Shown here: in pieces, positions 32,897 through 42,078 of the stretch
How the letters are laid out: each line of letters opens with the position of its first letter
Position numbering within the stretch: position 1 is the stretch's first letter
Assembly: GCF_036013525.1 (NCBI RefSeq)
Contig: NZ_CP107853.1
Span: 9,114,001-9,178,000, forward strand
Direction: 5' to 3'
From: Nonomuraea sp. NBC_00507
GTDB taxonomy: Bacteria; Actinomycetota; Actinomycetes; Streptosporangiales; Streptosporangiaceae
Length of the DNA stretch: 64,000 nt
The notes under the pieces: generated by a model
What the model saw: the letters and a program-made list of their open reading frames with translations, nothing else
Told to the model about the DNA's origin: nothing
Databases searched by the model: none
Translations under genes and position numbers: made by a program

Positions 32897-34837
32897 ATGA
32901 CCGGGAGCGCATCGGCCGCCGGCTCTCCCTTGACGATCGGGCGCCTGCGCCTGCGCAACCGGTTCGTCGCGGCACCGATGGAACGCAACTATTGCCAGAT
33001 CGACGGCACCGTCACCGACCGCTACGTCGAGTACCTGGTCCGGCGGGCCCGTGGCGGCGCGGCCCTGGTGTTCACCGAGGCGAGCTACGTCCGAGCGGAC
33101 GGCAGGGGCAGGCTGCGGCAGATGGGGGTCGACGACGACGCGCGCATCCCCGGCATCGCCCGGCTGGCCATCGCCGTCCGCGCCGCCGGCGCCCTGCTCG
33201 GTGTGGAGCTGAACCACGGCGGCCGCACCGCCCAGGCCGCCGTCAACGGCTATCAGCCGGTCGCCCCGTCCCCTGTCCCGTGTGGTCCGGCCGGCGGCGA
33301 GATGCCTCGGGAATTGGCCGCCGAGGAGGTGTACGACCTCGTCGAGGCGTATGGCCAGGCGGCCCGGCGGTGCCGTGAGGCGGGCGTGGACGTGATCTCC
33401 CTCCACGGGGCGCACGGCTACCTGGTGCACCAGTTTCTGTCCCCCGCCTTCAACCTGCGTACCGACGAGTTCGCCGACCCCGTCCGCTTCCTCAACCTGG
33501 TCGTCGAGGCGGTCCGCAAGCAGGCGGGTCATGACCTGGCCGTTGGCCTGCGGCTGTCCGCCCACGAGGGGTTCGACGGCGGCCTGACCGCCGAGCGCAC
33601 CTTCGAGCTGATCTCCCGCGCCCGCCTGGACCTGCTGGACTTCCTCGACGTCTCGGCCGGCTGCTACGAGGCCGGGCAGTGGATCGTCCAGCCCGGCGAG
33701 TGGGAGCGCGGCCTGCTCGCTCCCCACGCCGAGCGCTACCGCACGTTGGGACTCCCGGTCGGCGTCGCCGGCCGGATCAGCACCCCCGCGACCGCCGAGG
33801 CCATCGTGGCCGGCGGCAAGGCCGACTTCGTCTCCCTCGCCCGCACGCTCCACGCCGACCCCGACTTCCCGCGCCGGGCCCTCGCGAACGAGCCCTACCG
33901 GCCGTGCATCGCCTGCAACTCCTGCATCGACCAGCTCGGCACCGGCGAGCCCATCCCCTGCTCGGTCAACCCCGAAGCCGGCCTGGAGTATCTCGGGATG
34001 CCGAGCGCCCCCGCCGTCAAGGCGTCGTTGCTGGTGATCGGCGCCGGCCCGGCCGGTCTGGAGACGGCGCGACGCCTGGCCGAGCACGGCCACCGCGTGC
34101 AGGTGCTGGAGCGCGGGCACCAGGTCGGCGGGCAGTTCGCTCTCGCCTCCCGCCTCCGCGCATTCCCGGAATATCACGGCATCCTGCAGTGGTGCGCCGC
34201 CGAGCTGACCCGGCTCGGCGTCCCGGTCCGCACCGGCATCCTCGTCACCGAGGAGGAGCTCGCACGGTATGCCCCGGACGCCGTCGTGCTGGCCACCGGA
34301 GGCACCGGCCACCGGCCCGAGATCCCCGGCATACGGCTGCCCCACGTGATCGATATCCGGGACTGGCTCGCCCTCGGTCAGGACACACCCGGCAGTTGCG
34401 TCGTCTGGGGCGCCGACCGCGAAGGCGTGGCCGTCGCCGACCATCTCGCCGCCCATGGATCACACGTGCTGTTGATCGGCCCGCAGCCGTCTCTCGCGCC
34501 CGGCGTGGGTCGTCGCGCCAAGATGCTCACGGTGTCACGGCTGACCGGCAACGCGAGCGTACGCATCCTGCTCGAGTCCACGATCCTGGCGATCGAACCG
34601 GACCGGCTGCTGATCCGCACCGATGGCCGCGAGAAATGGCTGCCGGCCTCCGGTCCGCTGCTGGTCTCCCACGGCGTCACCCCGCGAACCGACCTGCTCG
34701 CCGCCTGCCAGGCCCGGCGCCCCCCGCTCGGCGTGTACGCCGTCGGAGACGCCGGCGGCAGCGGCGGCTCGATCCATCGGTGCTTCCTGTCGGCGGAGGA
34801 GGCGGCCCGCTCCATCGCCGAGGCCCTCAGCTCGTGA
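32897..34837 (+). CDS. Old-yellow-enzyme/2,4-dienoyl-CoA reductase-type flavoprotein
   Basis: A 646-residue three-part enzyme: an FMN TIM barrel (about 1-345, LTIGRLRLRNRFVAAPM; GVELNHGGRTAQ; VDVISLHGAHGYLVHQFLSP), a [4Fe-4S] segment (PCIACNSCIDQL...PCSVNP, about 336-360) and FAD/NAD domains (LLVIGAGPAGLETARRLAEHG; VLATGGTGHRPEIPG; YAVGDAGGSGGS). It should pass electrons from NAD(P)H via FAD and Fe-S to FMN and reduce an activated C=C bond. The cysteine spacing is Cx2Cx2Cx11C, one residue shorter than the Cx2Cx3Cx11C of E. coli FadH. Likely in an operon with the secreted hydrolase; substrate unknown. Confidence 0.88.
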   Translation: MTGSASAAGSPLTIGRLRLRNRFVAAPMERNYCQIDGTVTDRYVEYLVRRARGGAALVFTEASYVRADGRGRLRQMGVDDDARIPGIARLAIAVRAAGALLGVELNHGGRTAQAAVNGYQPVAPSPVPCGPAGGEMPRELAAEEVYDLVEAYGQAARRCREAGVDVISLHGAHGYLVHQFLSPAFNLRTDEFADPVRFLNLVVEAVRKQAGHDLAVGLRLSAHEGFDGGLTAERTFELISRARLDLLDFLDVSAGCYEAGQWIVQPGEWERGLLAPHAERYRTLGLPVGVAGRISTPATAEAIVAGGKADFVSLARTLHADPDFPRRALANEPYRPCIACNSCIDQLGTGEPIPCSVNPEAGLEYLGMPSAPAVKASLLVIGAGPAGLETARRLAEHGHRVQVLERGHQVGGQFALASRLRAFPEYHGILQWCAAELTRLGVPVRTGILVTEEELARYAPDAVVLATGGTGHRPEIPGIRLPHVIDIRDWLALGQDTPGSCVVWGADREGVAVADHLAAHGSHVLLIGPQPSLAPGVGRRAKMLTVSRLTGNASVRILLESTILAIEPDRLLIRTDGREKWLPASGPLLVSHGVTPRTDLLAACQARRPPLGVYAVGDAGGSGGSIHRCFLSAEEAARSIAEALSS

Positions 34838-34869
34838 TCCCTTCACGGCTCTCGAGCTGAACCGCGTCC

Positions 34870-35889
34870 CTAGGCGTGCGCTATCCGGCAGCAGCAGTTC
34901 CCGCCCTCCAGGCAGGCGGTGCCGCGGGCGTGCCATCGTGAGGCGGCTCTGGTGGACGCGGCGGCGGATGCCTCGCGCCGGTACACCACCTCCCCACCCA
35001 GCACGGTCGCGTCGATGGGCAGGTTGATCAGCTCGTGCGGGTCGACGCCCAGGACGTCGCCGCCGACCACGCAGATGTCGGCGGCCTTGCCGACGTCGAG
35101 CGTGCCCTTCCAGCGGTCCGCATGGTCCTGCCAGGCGGGCGTGCGCGTGTACGTCGCCAGCGCCTCGCGGACCGTGATGCGCTCCGCCTCGCCCGCCACG
35201 CCGCCGAAGCGCCCCTCGCGCAGCACCGCGCTCTGGACGCCCTGCAGCCAGGTCGGGAACGTCACCGGCGCGTCCGAGGCGCTGGTCACGTTGACGCCGA
35301 GGTCGAGCGCGGTGCGATAGGGCCACTGGTAGTCGGTGCGGGCGGCGCCGAGGACGGGATCGAGCGTGCGGTTCAGCAGCTACTTGATCGTCGCGTTCAT
35401 GTTCACGCCGATGCCGCGCCCGGCCATCGTCCGCAGCGTCGCCTCGGGGGTGAGGTCACCGTGGATGACGTAGTGGCGCGCGTCCCCGCCACGCCGTCCC
35501 ATCGCCTTCAGGTATCCCGCGACAACCGCGTCGATGGTGGCGTCCCCGGTGGCGTGCGTACCGACCTGGAACCCCTTGGCGTGCGCGATGGCGATGAGCT
35601 CGTGCAGGTTCGCCACCTGCTCCTGCACAGTGGAGCCGGCGATGACCAGGCTCCCGTTGCTGCCGTCGAGGTAGGGCTCGTGCAACCAGGCGGTCTTGGC
35701 CGCGGTCGGGATGCCGTCGGCGAAGATCTTGACGCCCGCGACCCGTAGCCGGCGCGGGTCCACGCCTTGGAGCGGCCGGTAGGCGGCGAGCGTCTCGCGG
35801 AGCATCCGCGGCTCCACACCGGCCGAGAGACCTCCGTACGCCGCCCGATGAGGCGCCGGACGGACGCGGCCCGGCATGAGGCCCTTCAA
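34870..35889 (-). pseudogene. Amidohydrolase (YtcJ-like), truncated and with an internal stop
   Basis: Two open pieces in the same frame. 35889 to 35383 reads VAGVKIFADGIPTAAKTAWLHEPYLDG, GTHATGDATIDAVV and YVIHGDLTPEATLRTM. 35379 to 34870 reads LGVNVTSASDAPVTFPTWLQGVQ and ERITVREALATYTRTPAWQDHADRWKGTLDVGKAADICVVGGD. They are split by one TAG at 35380-35382, with LLNRTLDPVLGAARTDYQWPYR continuing beyond it. The family is about 540 residues; the N-terminal 200 or more, including the first metal His pair, are absent. The tail after GGEVVYRRE is also unlike the family. Not functional unless the stop is read through. Confidence 0.8.
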
Positions 35890-35943
35890 CCTGCCGTTCG
35901 CCAGGATGGCGATTTAGGCTCTCCACCGGGAACCCTGCACGTA

Positions 35944-35961
35944 TACTTTGGATCCGAACGA
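35944..35961. promoter_or_regulatory. Degenerate MarR operator (autoregulatory site)
   Basis: TACTTTG-GATC-CGAACGA, an imperfect copy (three arm mismatches) of the TCGTTTG-N4-CAAACGA palindrome found before the other blocks of this regulon. It lies 31-48 bases upstream of the MarR gene start, consistent with weak self-control. Confidence 0.5.
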
Positions 35962-35991
35962 CTTTCGTTTTCATGGCGTAGGGAGGGCCGC

Positions 35992-36576
35992 GTGCCCGGG
36001 CAACGGTCCATCACCGAGGCGGAGAAGCTGGTCGAGGCGAAGCTCGGCGGCACGCCGATCAGCCACGAGCGCATGGCGGTGGTGGCCAACATCTACCGAG
36101 CCGCCGCCGCGGTCCGCCAGCATCTGGAGAACGCGGTCCTGAGGAGCAGCGACCTGACCTGGACCGCGTTCGTGGTGCTCTGGGTGATCTGGATCTGGGG
36201 CGAGTCGGAGAGCCGTCACGTGGCCGAGGAGGCCGGCATCTCCAAGGGCACGCTGACCGGGGTCATCCGTACGCTGGAGTCGCGGGGCCTGGTCAAGCGC
36301 GCCGAGCATCCCTCCGACGGCAGGCTGCTGCTGCTCAGCCTCACCGACGCGGGCGAGGAACTCATGCGGCGTGTCTTCCCCGACTTCAACGCCGAGGAGA
36401 GCTTCGTCACCGCCCGGCTCGACGACGACGCCTGCCGGGCCCTGGCCAATGGGCTGCGCCAGGTCGTGCTGCAGGTGGAGGAGCAGGGTGAGGAGCGCAG
36501 GATCGCGCTGCTCGACGGCGCCGAGCCGGCTCCCCGGCGCAGCGGACGCCGCCGCCAGCAGGCTGAGAAGGGATGA
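35992..36576 (+). CDS. MarR-family transcription regulator
   Basis: A 194-residue winged-helix dimer-type regulator. The DNA-binding part is SRHVAEEAGISKGTLTGVIRTLESRGLVKRAEHPSDGRLLLLSLTDAGEEL (about 78-128); the wing has the DGR motif typical of MarR. The N-terminal helix (ITEAEKLVEAKLGGTPISHERMAVVANIYRAAAAVRQHLE) is the dimerisation region. GTG at 35992 follows GGGAGGG. Proteins of this type are released from DNA by an aromatic ligand. Shared palindromes before its own gene and three neighbouring promoters make it the likely repressor of the amine/aromatic catabolic genes. Its stop is 3 bases from the convergent puuD-like gene stop. Confidence 0.88.
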   Translation: MPGQRSITEAEKLVEAKLGGTPISHERMAVVANIYRAAAAVRQHLENAVLRSSDLTWTAFVVLWVIWIWGESESRHVAEEAGISKGTLTGVIRTLESRGLVKRAEHPSDGRLLLLSLTDAGEELMRRVFPDFNAEESFVTARLDDDACRALANGLRQVVLQVEEQGEERRIALLDGAEPAPRRSGRRRQQAEKG

Positions 36577-36579
36577 CGG

Positions 36580-37293
36580 TCAGGATCGGGCCGCACCGAC
36601 AAAGGCGTCGAAGATCGACTGCTGGGCGCTCTCCTCGTGCGCGTTGTCCTCGGGATGCCACTGCACGGCGACGAACCAAGAGGCCAGGCCAGGGGCTTCG
36701 AGCGCTTCGATCGTCCCGTCGGCCGCCTCGGCCGTGACGGCCAGCCCTTCGCCGACCCGCGATACGCGCTGGTGGTGGTAGCAAGACGCGTTCACCTTCT
36801 GCGCTCCGGTCGTCCCCTCCAGGAGCGATCCCGGCAACACCGCGACGGGGTGCAGCACGTGGCGGTGCTCCACGCCCGCACCGCCCATATCCTGCTCCAG
36901 GGTCCCGCCCAGCACCGTGTTGACCACATGGAGGCCACGGCAGACGGCCAGGACCGGCACACCGGCGGCCAGGGCCTGGCGGGCCACCTCCAGGTCGAAG
37001 CCGTCCTGCTCGTCGTCCACGTCATAGACGCTCTCGTGCGCGACAAGGTCGCCGTACCGGTGCGGGGCCAGGTCCCCGCCGCCGGGCAGCAGGATGGCGT
37101 CGAAGCGGGCCAGGCGGCCGGCGACCTCCACCGGATCGGCGACGCCTGCGGGGGCGTGCGGGTGCAGTGAGACGGGTTCGCCTCCTGCGCGCCATACGGC
37201 CTCGACCAGCGCGCGGGCGCTCACCTCCGCGCGGTGGCGCAGCGCCGAGGCCGATGCGGAGAAGCGGGCGGGAATGGCGATCAGCGGTCTCAC
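36580..37293 (-). CDS. Gamma-glutamyl hydrolase, class I amidotransferase fold (PuuD-like)
   Basis: A 237-residue hydrolase of the peptidase C26 group. The nucleophile is in VLAVCRGLHVVNTVLGGTL (Cys about 116), and the His-Glu pair is in FVAVQWHPEDN. DAILLPGGGDLAPHRYGD is the family oxyanion-side motif. PuuD homologues remove glutamate from gamma-glutamylated amine products, for example gamma-glutamyl-GABA. GTG at 37293 overlaps the stop of the aldehyde dehydrogenase (GTGA), so the last two steps are co-translated. Confidence 0.9.
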   Translation of the reverse strand: MRPLIAIPARFSASASALRHRAEVSARALVEAVWRAGGEPVSLHPHAPAGVADPVEVAGRLARFDAILLPGGGDLAPHRYGDLVAHESVYDVDDEQDGFDLEVARQALAAGVPVLAVCRGLHVVNTVLGGTLEQDMGGAGVEHRHVLHPVAVLPGSLLEGTTGAQKVNASCYHHQRVSRVGEGLAVTAEAADGTIEALEAPGLASWFVAVQWHPEDNAHEESAQQSIFDAFVGAARS

Positions 37294-38783
37294 AGCTGGA
37301 TCCAGGTGGTCTTGAGCTCGGTGTACTTCTCCAAGGCGTGGGCTGATTTGTCCCGCCCGTTGCCCGACTGCTTCATGCCGCCGAACGGCACGGTCAGGTC
37401 GCCCTCCTCGTAGCAGTTCACCCAGACCGTTCCGGCGCGCAGGGCGCGGGACACCTTGTGGGCGGTGGACAGGTCGGCGGTCCACAGACCCGCCGCCAGG
37501 CCGTAGTCGGTGGCGTTGGCGAGCTCGACCGCCTCCTCCACATCGTCAAAGGTCAGCACGGACAGGACAGGCCCGAAGATCTCCTCGCGGGCCAGTCGCA
37601 TGCCGGGGGTGACCCGGTCGAACACGGTGGGCTCCAGGTAGCTGCCGCCGGTGCCGGTCAAGATGCGTGATCCGCCGGTACGCAGCCTCGCGCCCTCGTC
37701 GGCTCCGGTCCTGACGTGGCCGAGCACCTTGTCCAGGTGGGCCTGGCCGACCAGGGCGCCCATCTCGGTGGCGGGGTCGAGCGGGTCGCCGACGCGTAGC
37801 GCGCGGGCGTGTTCGACGACGGCCTCGGTGATGCGCTCGGCGATGGAGGAATGGACCAGCAGGCGCGACGGCGCGGTGCACATCTCGCCCTGGTTGAAGA
37901 AGATGCCCCAGGCCGCGGTGGCGGCCGCCCGGTCCAGGTCGGGGGCATCGGGCAGGATGATGTTCGGGGATTTGCCGCCCAGCTCCAGCCAGACCCGCTT
38001 GAGGTTGGAGTCGGCGGCGTAGTGCAGGAAGTGGCGGCCGACGGTGGTGGAGCCGGTGAAGGCCAGGACGTCCACGTCCGGGTGCAGGCCGAGAGCCCGC
38101 CCGGCGACGGGGCCGTCTCCGGCCACGACGTTGAGCACGCCCGCCGGCAACCCCGCCTCGCTCGCCAGCCGGGCCAGCATGAGCGCCGACAGGGGTGACA
38201 GCTCCGAGGGCTTGAGCACCACCGTGCAGCCGGCCGCCAACGCGGGGGCGACCTTCCACGACGCGATCGTGAGGGGGAAGTTCCACGGCACGACCGCGCC
38301 CACCACACCGGCGGGCTCGCGGGTGACCAGCGCCAGGGCGTCGGGCGCGGTGTGCGGGGATTCGTCGGTGAGCTTGCCGGCGAGCTGGCCGTACCAGCGG
38401 AAGGTGGAGATGGCGGCGCGCAGCTCGATCTCGTAGGCGTCCTTGATGGGTTTGCCCATCTCCAGGCTGATGGTCAGCGCCAGGTCCGCGCGCCGCTCCT
38501 CCATCAGGTCGGCCAGGCGGAGCAGTGCGCGGCCGCGGTCGGCCGGTGCCAGGCGAGGCCACGGGCCGTGGTCGAAGGCGTGGCGCGCGGCGGCGACGGC
38601 GCGGTCCACCTCGGCCTGCCCGGCGTCGGCGACCTCGCCCAGGATCCGCCCGTCCCGGGGGGACACGACCTTGAAGGTCGCGCCCCCGCCGGGCTCGTCG
38701 GCGCCGTCGATGTGGTGGTGGGAGGTCAGGGTCAGTCGCTCGGCGCGAGCGGCCCAGTCCTCGCGCCCGACATCGGGGATCAA
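37290..38783 (-). CDS. Aldehyde dehydrogenase (PuuC-like)
   Basis: A 497-residue NAD(P)-dependent ALDH. The catalytic Cys is in FFNQGEMCTAPSRLLVHSSI (about 300) and the general-base Glu in VWLELGGKSPNI. GFTGSTTVGR-like FTGSTTVGRHFL binds the cofactor and VVPWNFPLTIASWKVAPALAAGCTVVLKPSE is the family core. MIPDVGREDWAARAERL resembles the start of gamma-glutamyl-gamma-aminobutyraldehyde dehydrogenases. The start is a TTG at 38783, overlapping the permease stop (TTGA), with AAAGGAAG upstream. Lying between an amine permease and PuuD, it probably oxidises a gamma-glutamylated aldehyde. Confidence 0.88.
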   Translation of the reverse strand: MIPDVGREDWAARAERLTLTSHHHIDGADEPGGGATFKVVSPRDGRILGEVADAGQAEVDRAVAAARHAFDHGPWPRLAPADRGRALLRLADLMEERRADLALTISLEMGKPIKDAYEIELRAAISTFRWYGQLAGKLTDESPHTAPDALALVTREPAGVVGAVVPWNFPLTIASWKVAPALAAGCTVVLKPSELSPLSALMLARLASEAGLPAGVLNVVAGDGPVAGRALGLHPDVDVLAFTGSTTVGRHFLHYAADSNLKRVWLELGGKSPNIILPDAPDLDRAAATAAWGIFFNQGEMCTAPSRLLVHSSIAERITEAVVEHARALRVGDPLDPATEMGALVGQAHLDKVLGHVRTGADEGARLRTGGSRILTGTGGSYLEPTVFDRVTPGMRLAREEIFGPVLSVLTFDDVEEAVELANATDYGLAAGLWTADLSTAHKVSRALRAGTVWVNCYEEGDLTVPFGGMKQSGNGRDKSAHALEKYTELKTTWIQL

Positions 38784-40237
38784 TGAGCTTCCTTTCGTAC
38801 GCGTCTGGCGGCCAGCAACCCGAGGAGGAAGACGACCGGCAGAGCGCAGGCCAGCCACACCGCCGTGGTCGCCGAGCCGCCGATGAGGGTGGGGAAGTTG
38901 GCGAGGATGAGCCAGATGGCGGCCGCGATGCCGAGCGCCCCCAGGACCGGTGCGACCAGCGTGTTCCACGGCCGCGGGTCCAGCCGTTCCCGCCGGAAGA
39001 ACGCCACCACCGAGACGGAGGTGAGCAGGTACATCACCATCATGGCGAGCACCGCCACGCCGCTGAACCAGGAGAAGAGGGTGAGCACCGGATCCTGCCC
39101 GGCGGCGGCGAACGGCAGGACGAGGAGCACCGCGATCGTGGTCTGCACCCAGCCCGCCACGGACGGCGAGTGGCGCCGGTTGAGCGAGCCGAGCCTGCGC
39201 GGGAGCACCGCTTCGCGGCCGAGCGAATACAGGTAGCGGTTGGCGGAGTTGTGGAAGGCGAGCAGGCCCGCGAACAGCGACGTGGCCAGGAGAATCGGCA
39301 ACACCTCACCGGCCCAGCCGCCGAAAGCCGCCACCACGGGGGCGAAGACGAAACCGGCCGAGTCGCCGGACTCCAGGGCCTTGCCGGCCGCCTCGACCGC
39401 CTTCGAGGGCCCGTACGAACTGATCAGCATCCAGGAGGTGAGCACGAAGAAGGCGCTGACCACGGCCACCGCCAGGTAGGTGGCCCTCGGAACGGTGCGC
39501 TTGGCGTCGCGCGCCTCCTCGCCGTAGATGGCGGTGGCCTCGAAGCCGAACAGCGACGCCACGGCGAACATCAGCGCCACGCCCGGCGCGCCCGCGAGGA
39601 CGGCGGCCGGCGAGAACGTCTCGACGACGCCGAGCCCTTCAGCACCGCCTCCCTTGACCAAGCTGACCAAGGCGAAGGCGAGCAGGATGCTGAACTCCGC
39701 GAGCACCAGCACCGCCAGCACCCTGGCGCCGATCTCGATGCCGGCCTGCCCGAGCGCCTGCACCACGGCGATCGTGACCAGGGACCAGACCCACCAGGGG
39801 GCGTTCATGCCGGTGTACTGGGCGACGAGGCCGGAGACGATGGCGCCGTACAGGCCGTACATGGCGGCCTGGATGGTGCAGTAGGCGAACAGCGCGACCG
39901 CGGCGCTGGCGGTGCCCGCCGTCCGGCCGAGTCCTTTGCCGATGTAGACGTAGAAGGCCCCGGCGCCGACGACGTGCCGGCCCATGGCCACGAAGCCGAC
40001 CGAGAACAGCAGGATGATCAGTCCCGCTCCGAGGTACGCGGCGGGAGCGGCGGGGCCGTTGCCCAGCGCCACGGCGATGGGCAAAGCACCGGCGATGCCG
40101 GTCAGCGGGGCCTGCGCGGAGAGGACGAAGAACAAGATGCCGAGCACGCCGAGCGCGTTGGGCTTGAGCCTGCCCGCTGCGGGTGGGTCCTGGGCCACGC
40201 TGCTCGCGGCCGTCGTTGAAGAGTCCACTGAAGTCAC
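38780..40237 (-). CDS. APC-family amino acid/amine permease
   Basis: A 485-residue carrier with about twelve spans. The first unwound helix region reads LFFVLSAQAPLTGIAGALPIAVALGNGPAAPAAYL, and GRHVVGAGAFYVYIGKGLGRTAG is typical of the APC superfamily (PuuP and ethanolamine permease relatives). GEEARDAKRTVPRATYLAV is the conserved loop after span 6. The start is GTG at 40237. A perfect MarR palindrome lies 30-47 bases upstream. It heads the permease, aldehyde dehydrogenase and PuuD operon, so it should import the amine or its precursor. Confidence 0.9.
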   Translation of the reverse strand: MTSVDSSTTAASSVAQDPPAAGRLKPNALGVLGILFFVLSAQAPLTGIAGALPIAVALGNGPAAPAAYLGAGLIILLFSVGFVAMGRHVVGAGAFYVYIGKGLGRTAGTASAAVALFAYCTIQAAMYGLYGAIVSGLVAQYTGMNAPWWVWSLVTIAVVQALGQAGIEIGARVLAVLVLAEFSILLAFALVSLVKGGGAEGLGVVETFSPAAVLAGAPGVALMFAVASLFGFEATAIYGEEARDAKRTVPRATYLAVAVVSAFFVLTSWMLISSYGPSKAVEAAGKALESGDSAGFVFAPVVAAFGGWAGEVLPILLATSLFAGLLAFHNSANRYLYSLGREAVLPRRLGSLNRRHSPSVAGWVQTTIAVLLVLPFAAAGQDPVLTLFSWFSGVAVLAMMVMYLLTSVSVVAFFRRERLDPRPWNTLVAPVLGALGIAAAIWLILANFPTLIGGSATTAVWLACALPVVFLLGLLAARRVRKEAH

Positions 40238-40266
40238 CTGCCGGTGCAGAGAGAAAAAGGGGGGTT

Positions 40267-40284
40267 TCGTTTGTACTCAAACGA
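40267..40284. promoter_or_regulatory. MarR operator, perfect copy (permease operon)
   Basis: TCGTTTG-TACT-CAAACGA, a perfect 7-4-7 inverted repeat, lies upstream of the permease gene and downstream of the convergent-facing end of the HpaG-like gene. The same repeat precedes the glutamine-synthetase-like gene. Confidence 0.8.
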
Positions 40285-40328
40285 GTTGCGCCTCATCATG
40301 AAGCGTGAGTCGTCGTCTGGCAAGAGGG

Positions 40329-41174
40329 TCAGCGTCGCGGTGGGCGGATACCGCGGAGCTCCCAGTCGCCGCCGAGGGCGGTGGAGAGGACCTCCTCCGA
40401 TTCGGTGGGCTGCGCGCCGACGTCGGTGCGGATGGGAGCCGGGCCGGTGACAACGCGGTTGGCGAGCCGTCCCAGGCCCTCCACCTCGACCTCCACCAGG
40501 TCGCCCGGCTGGACGGGACGGGAGTTGGCGGGCGTGCCGGACAGCAGCACGTCGCCCGGGTAGAGGGTGATGGTGCGGGCGATGTCGGCGACCAGGTAGT
40601 GCATGTCCCACGTCATCTCGTCGGTGGAGCCGTCCTGGGCGAGCTCGCCGTTGACGTACGTGCGCAGGTGCTTGCCGTGGAAGTCCCAGTCCGTGACCAG
40701 GCCCGGACCGAGCGGGCAGAGGGTGTCGGAGCCCTTGACCCGCAGCATGGAGCCGGCGTCGGTGTCACGGAAGTCGTGCAGGCCGAAGTCGTTGGCGACG
40801 GTGTAACCGGCGATGTACTCGCCTGCCTCCGCCGGGGAGACGTTGCGGCAGGTCCGGCCGATGACAATGGCCACCTCGCCCTCGTAGTTGAGCCACTTGC
40901 AGCCCTCGGGCCGCACGACGTCGCCCCGGTGGGAGTTGAGCGAGGAGGTGGGTTTGTGGAAGTACGTCGGCGTGGCCGACAGCTTGATCTGGAATTCCTC
41001 GACCCGGCTGCGGTGGTTGAGGTGCACCGCGATGATCTTCGAGGGGGCGACCGGCGACAGATGGACCGCGTCGTCGAGCTTCACACGGCGGCCGTCGCCG
41101 GCCATGAGCTCGTCCCCCTCGCGAACCGTCTCGACGACGGCGCCGTTGAGCAGGATCCGGCGGTACTCAGGCAT
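40329..41174 (-). CDS. Fumarylacetoacetate hydrolase-family protein (HpaG-like)
   Basis: A 281-residue FAH-fold enzyme. The metal ligands are in LNYEGEVAIVIGR (Glu), YTVANDFGLHDFRDTD (Asp) and the SKIIAVHLNHRSRVEE opening, as in HpaG-type decarboxylase/isomerases of the homoprotocatechuate meta-cleavage route and related hydrolases. LLSGTPANSRPVQPGDLVEVEVEGLG is the conserved ending. It is the last gene of the minus-strand block from 45736 and overlaps the extradiol dioxygenase by 8 bases. It should process the ring-cleavage product after HpaE-type oxidation. Confidence 0.87.
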   Translation of the reverse strand: MPEYRRILLNGAVVETVREGDELMAGDGRRVKLDDAVHLSPVAPSKIIAVHLNHRSRVEEFQIKLSATPTYFHKPTSSLNSHRGDVVRPEGCKWLNYEGEVAIVIGRTCRNVSPAEAGEYIAGYTVANDFGLHDFRDTDAGSMLRVKGSDTLCPLGPGLVTDWDFHGKHLRTYVNGELAQDGSTDEMTWDMHYLVADIARTITLYPGDVLLSGTPANSRPVQPGDLVEVEVEGLGRLANRVVTGPAPIRTDVGAQPTESEEVLSTALGGDWELRGIRPPRR

Positions 41175-42078
41175 GGGCGTGCTCCTGTCGGGGGACGGTC
41201 CAGCCGCCGGCGGGGCGGTCGAACCAGAGGTGGACCTGGCCGGTGCCGACGGAGTTCTCGTACTCCCCGTACTGGCGGGCGGGCGCGGTGCAGGCCGCCT
41301 CCCCGAGAGCGCCGGACATCATGAGGTAGTGGGAGAAGCGGGCCTCCGGCTTGAACCGCCAGAACTCCGGCATCGTCTCCAGGACCCGGTCGTGGCGCCC
41401 CTGCTTGAACCAGGCGATGCGCTGCTCATCAGCCGCGCGCGCCTCCGGGGTGAAGATGTGGCGCGGGTCGCTGGCCTCGTGGTCGCGCAGCTCGCGCAGC
41501 GGCCAGAAGGTGTGCGACAGCGCGCCGGAGGCGATGAGCAGCACCTTGCGGCCGGGGGTGGCGGCGATGCCATCCGCCAGGGCGCGGCCCAGGCGCAGGT
41601 GGTCCTCCATGTCGCCGGTCTGGCACACCCCGATCGTGACCCACCGCTTGTCCGGCAGGCCCTCGCCGAGGAACTTCCACAGGTTGATGGTGGCGTAGTA
41701 GATCGGCAGGTACGTGTCATCGATCGGGGTGATCCAAGTGCCGTGCTTGTCGGCGAAGGAGGCCACGTTGTGGGCGAGCTCGGGGTCGCCCGGGAAGTCG
41801 TACGGCATCCGGCACATGCCGCGCGGCAGTTCCTCGGAGGTGAACAGCCCTGCGCGGCGGTCGTGCGCGGTGACCACGAACTCCACGGTGGTGGCCCAGT
41901 GCGAGTCCAGCACCACGACGGTGTCGTAGTCGAGGGTCTCGAAGACCTCCCGGCGCAGCTCGCGCAGGCCGGTGACGAGGGTGATCTCCTTGCCCTCGTT
42001 CAGCTCCCTGCGTTCCTCTTCGGGCAGCACGATGGTGGGGACGTGCGCCAGCAGGCCCGCCCCGACGATCTCACCCAT
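41167..42078 (-). CDS. hpaD: Class III extradiol dioxygenase (3,4-dihydroxyphenylacetate 2,3-dioxygenase-like)
   Basis: A 303-residue LigB-superfamily enzyme that opens catechol rings with Fe(II). GAGLLAHVPTIVLPEEERR carries the first metal His (AHVP), and VVVLDSHWATTVEFVV the second His (SHW). LPIYYATINLWKFL and LLIASGALSHTFWPLREL, with the catalytic His, complete the site. The pattern is that of homoprotocatechuate 2,3-dioxygenases. It overlaps both neighbours by 8 bases, so cleavage, aldehyde oxidation and decarboxylation enzymes are made together. Confidence 0.88.
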   Translation of the reverse strand: MGEIVGAGLLAHVPTIVLPEEERRELNEGKEITLVTGLRELRREVFETLDYDTVVVLDSHWATTVEFVVTAHDRRAGLFTSEELPRGMCRMPYDFPGDPELAHNVASFADKHGTWITPIDDTYLPIYYATINLWKFLGEGLPDKRWVTIGVCQTGDMEDHLRLGRALADGIAATPGRKVLLIASGALSHTFWPLRELRDHEASDPRHIFTPEARAADEQRIAWFKQGRHDRVLETMPEFWRFKPEARFSHYLMMSGALGEAACTAPARQYGEYENSVGTGQVHLWFDRPAGGWTVPRQEHAHA

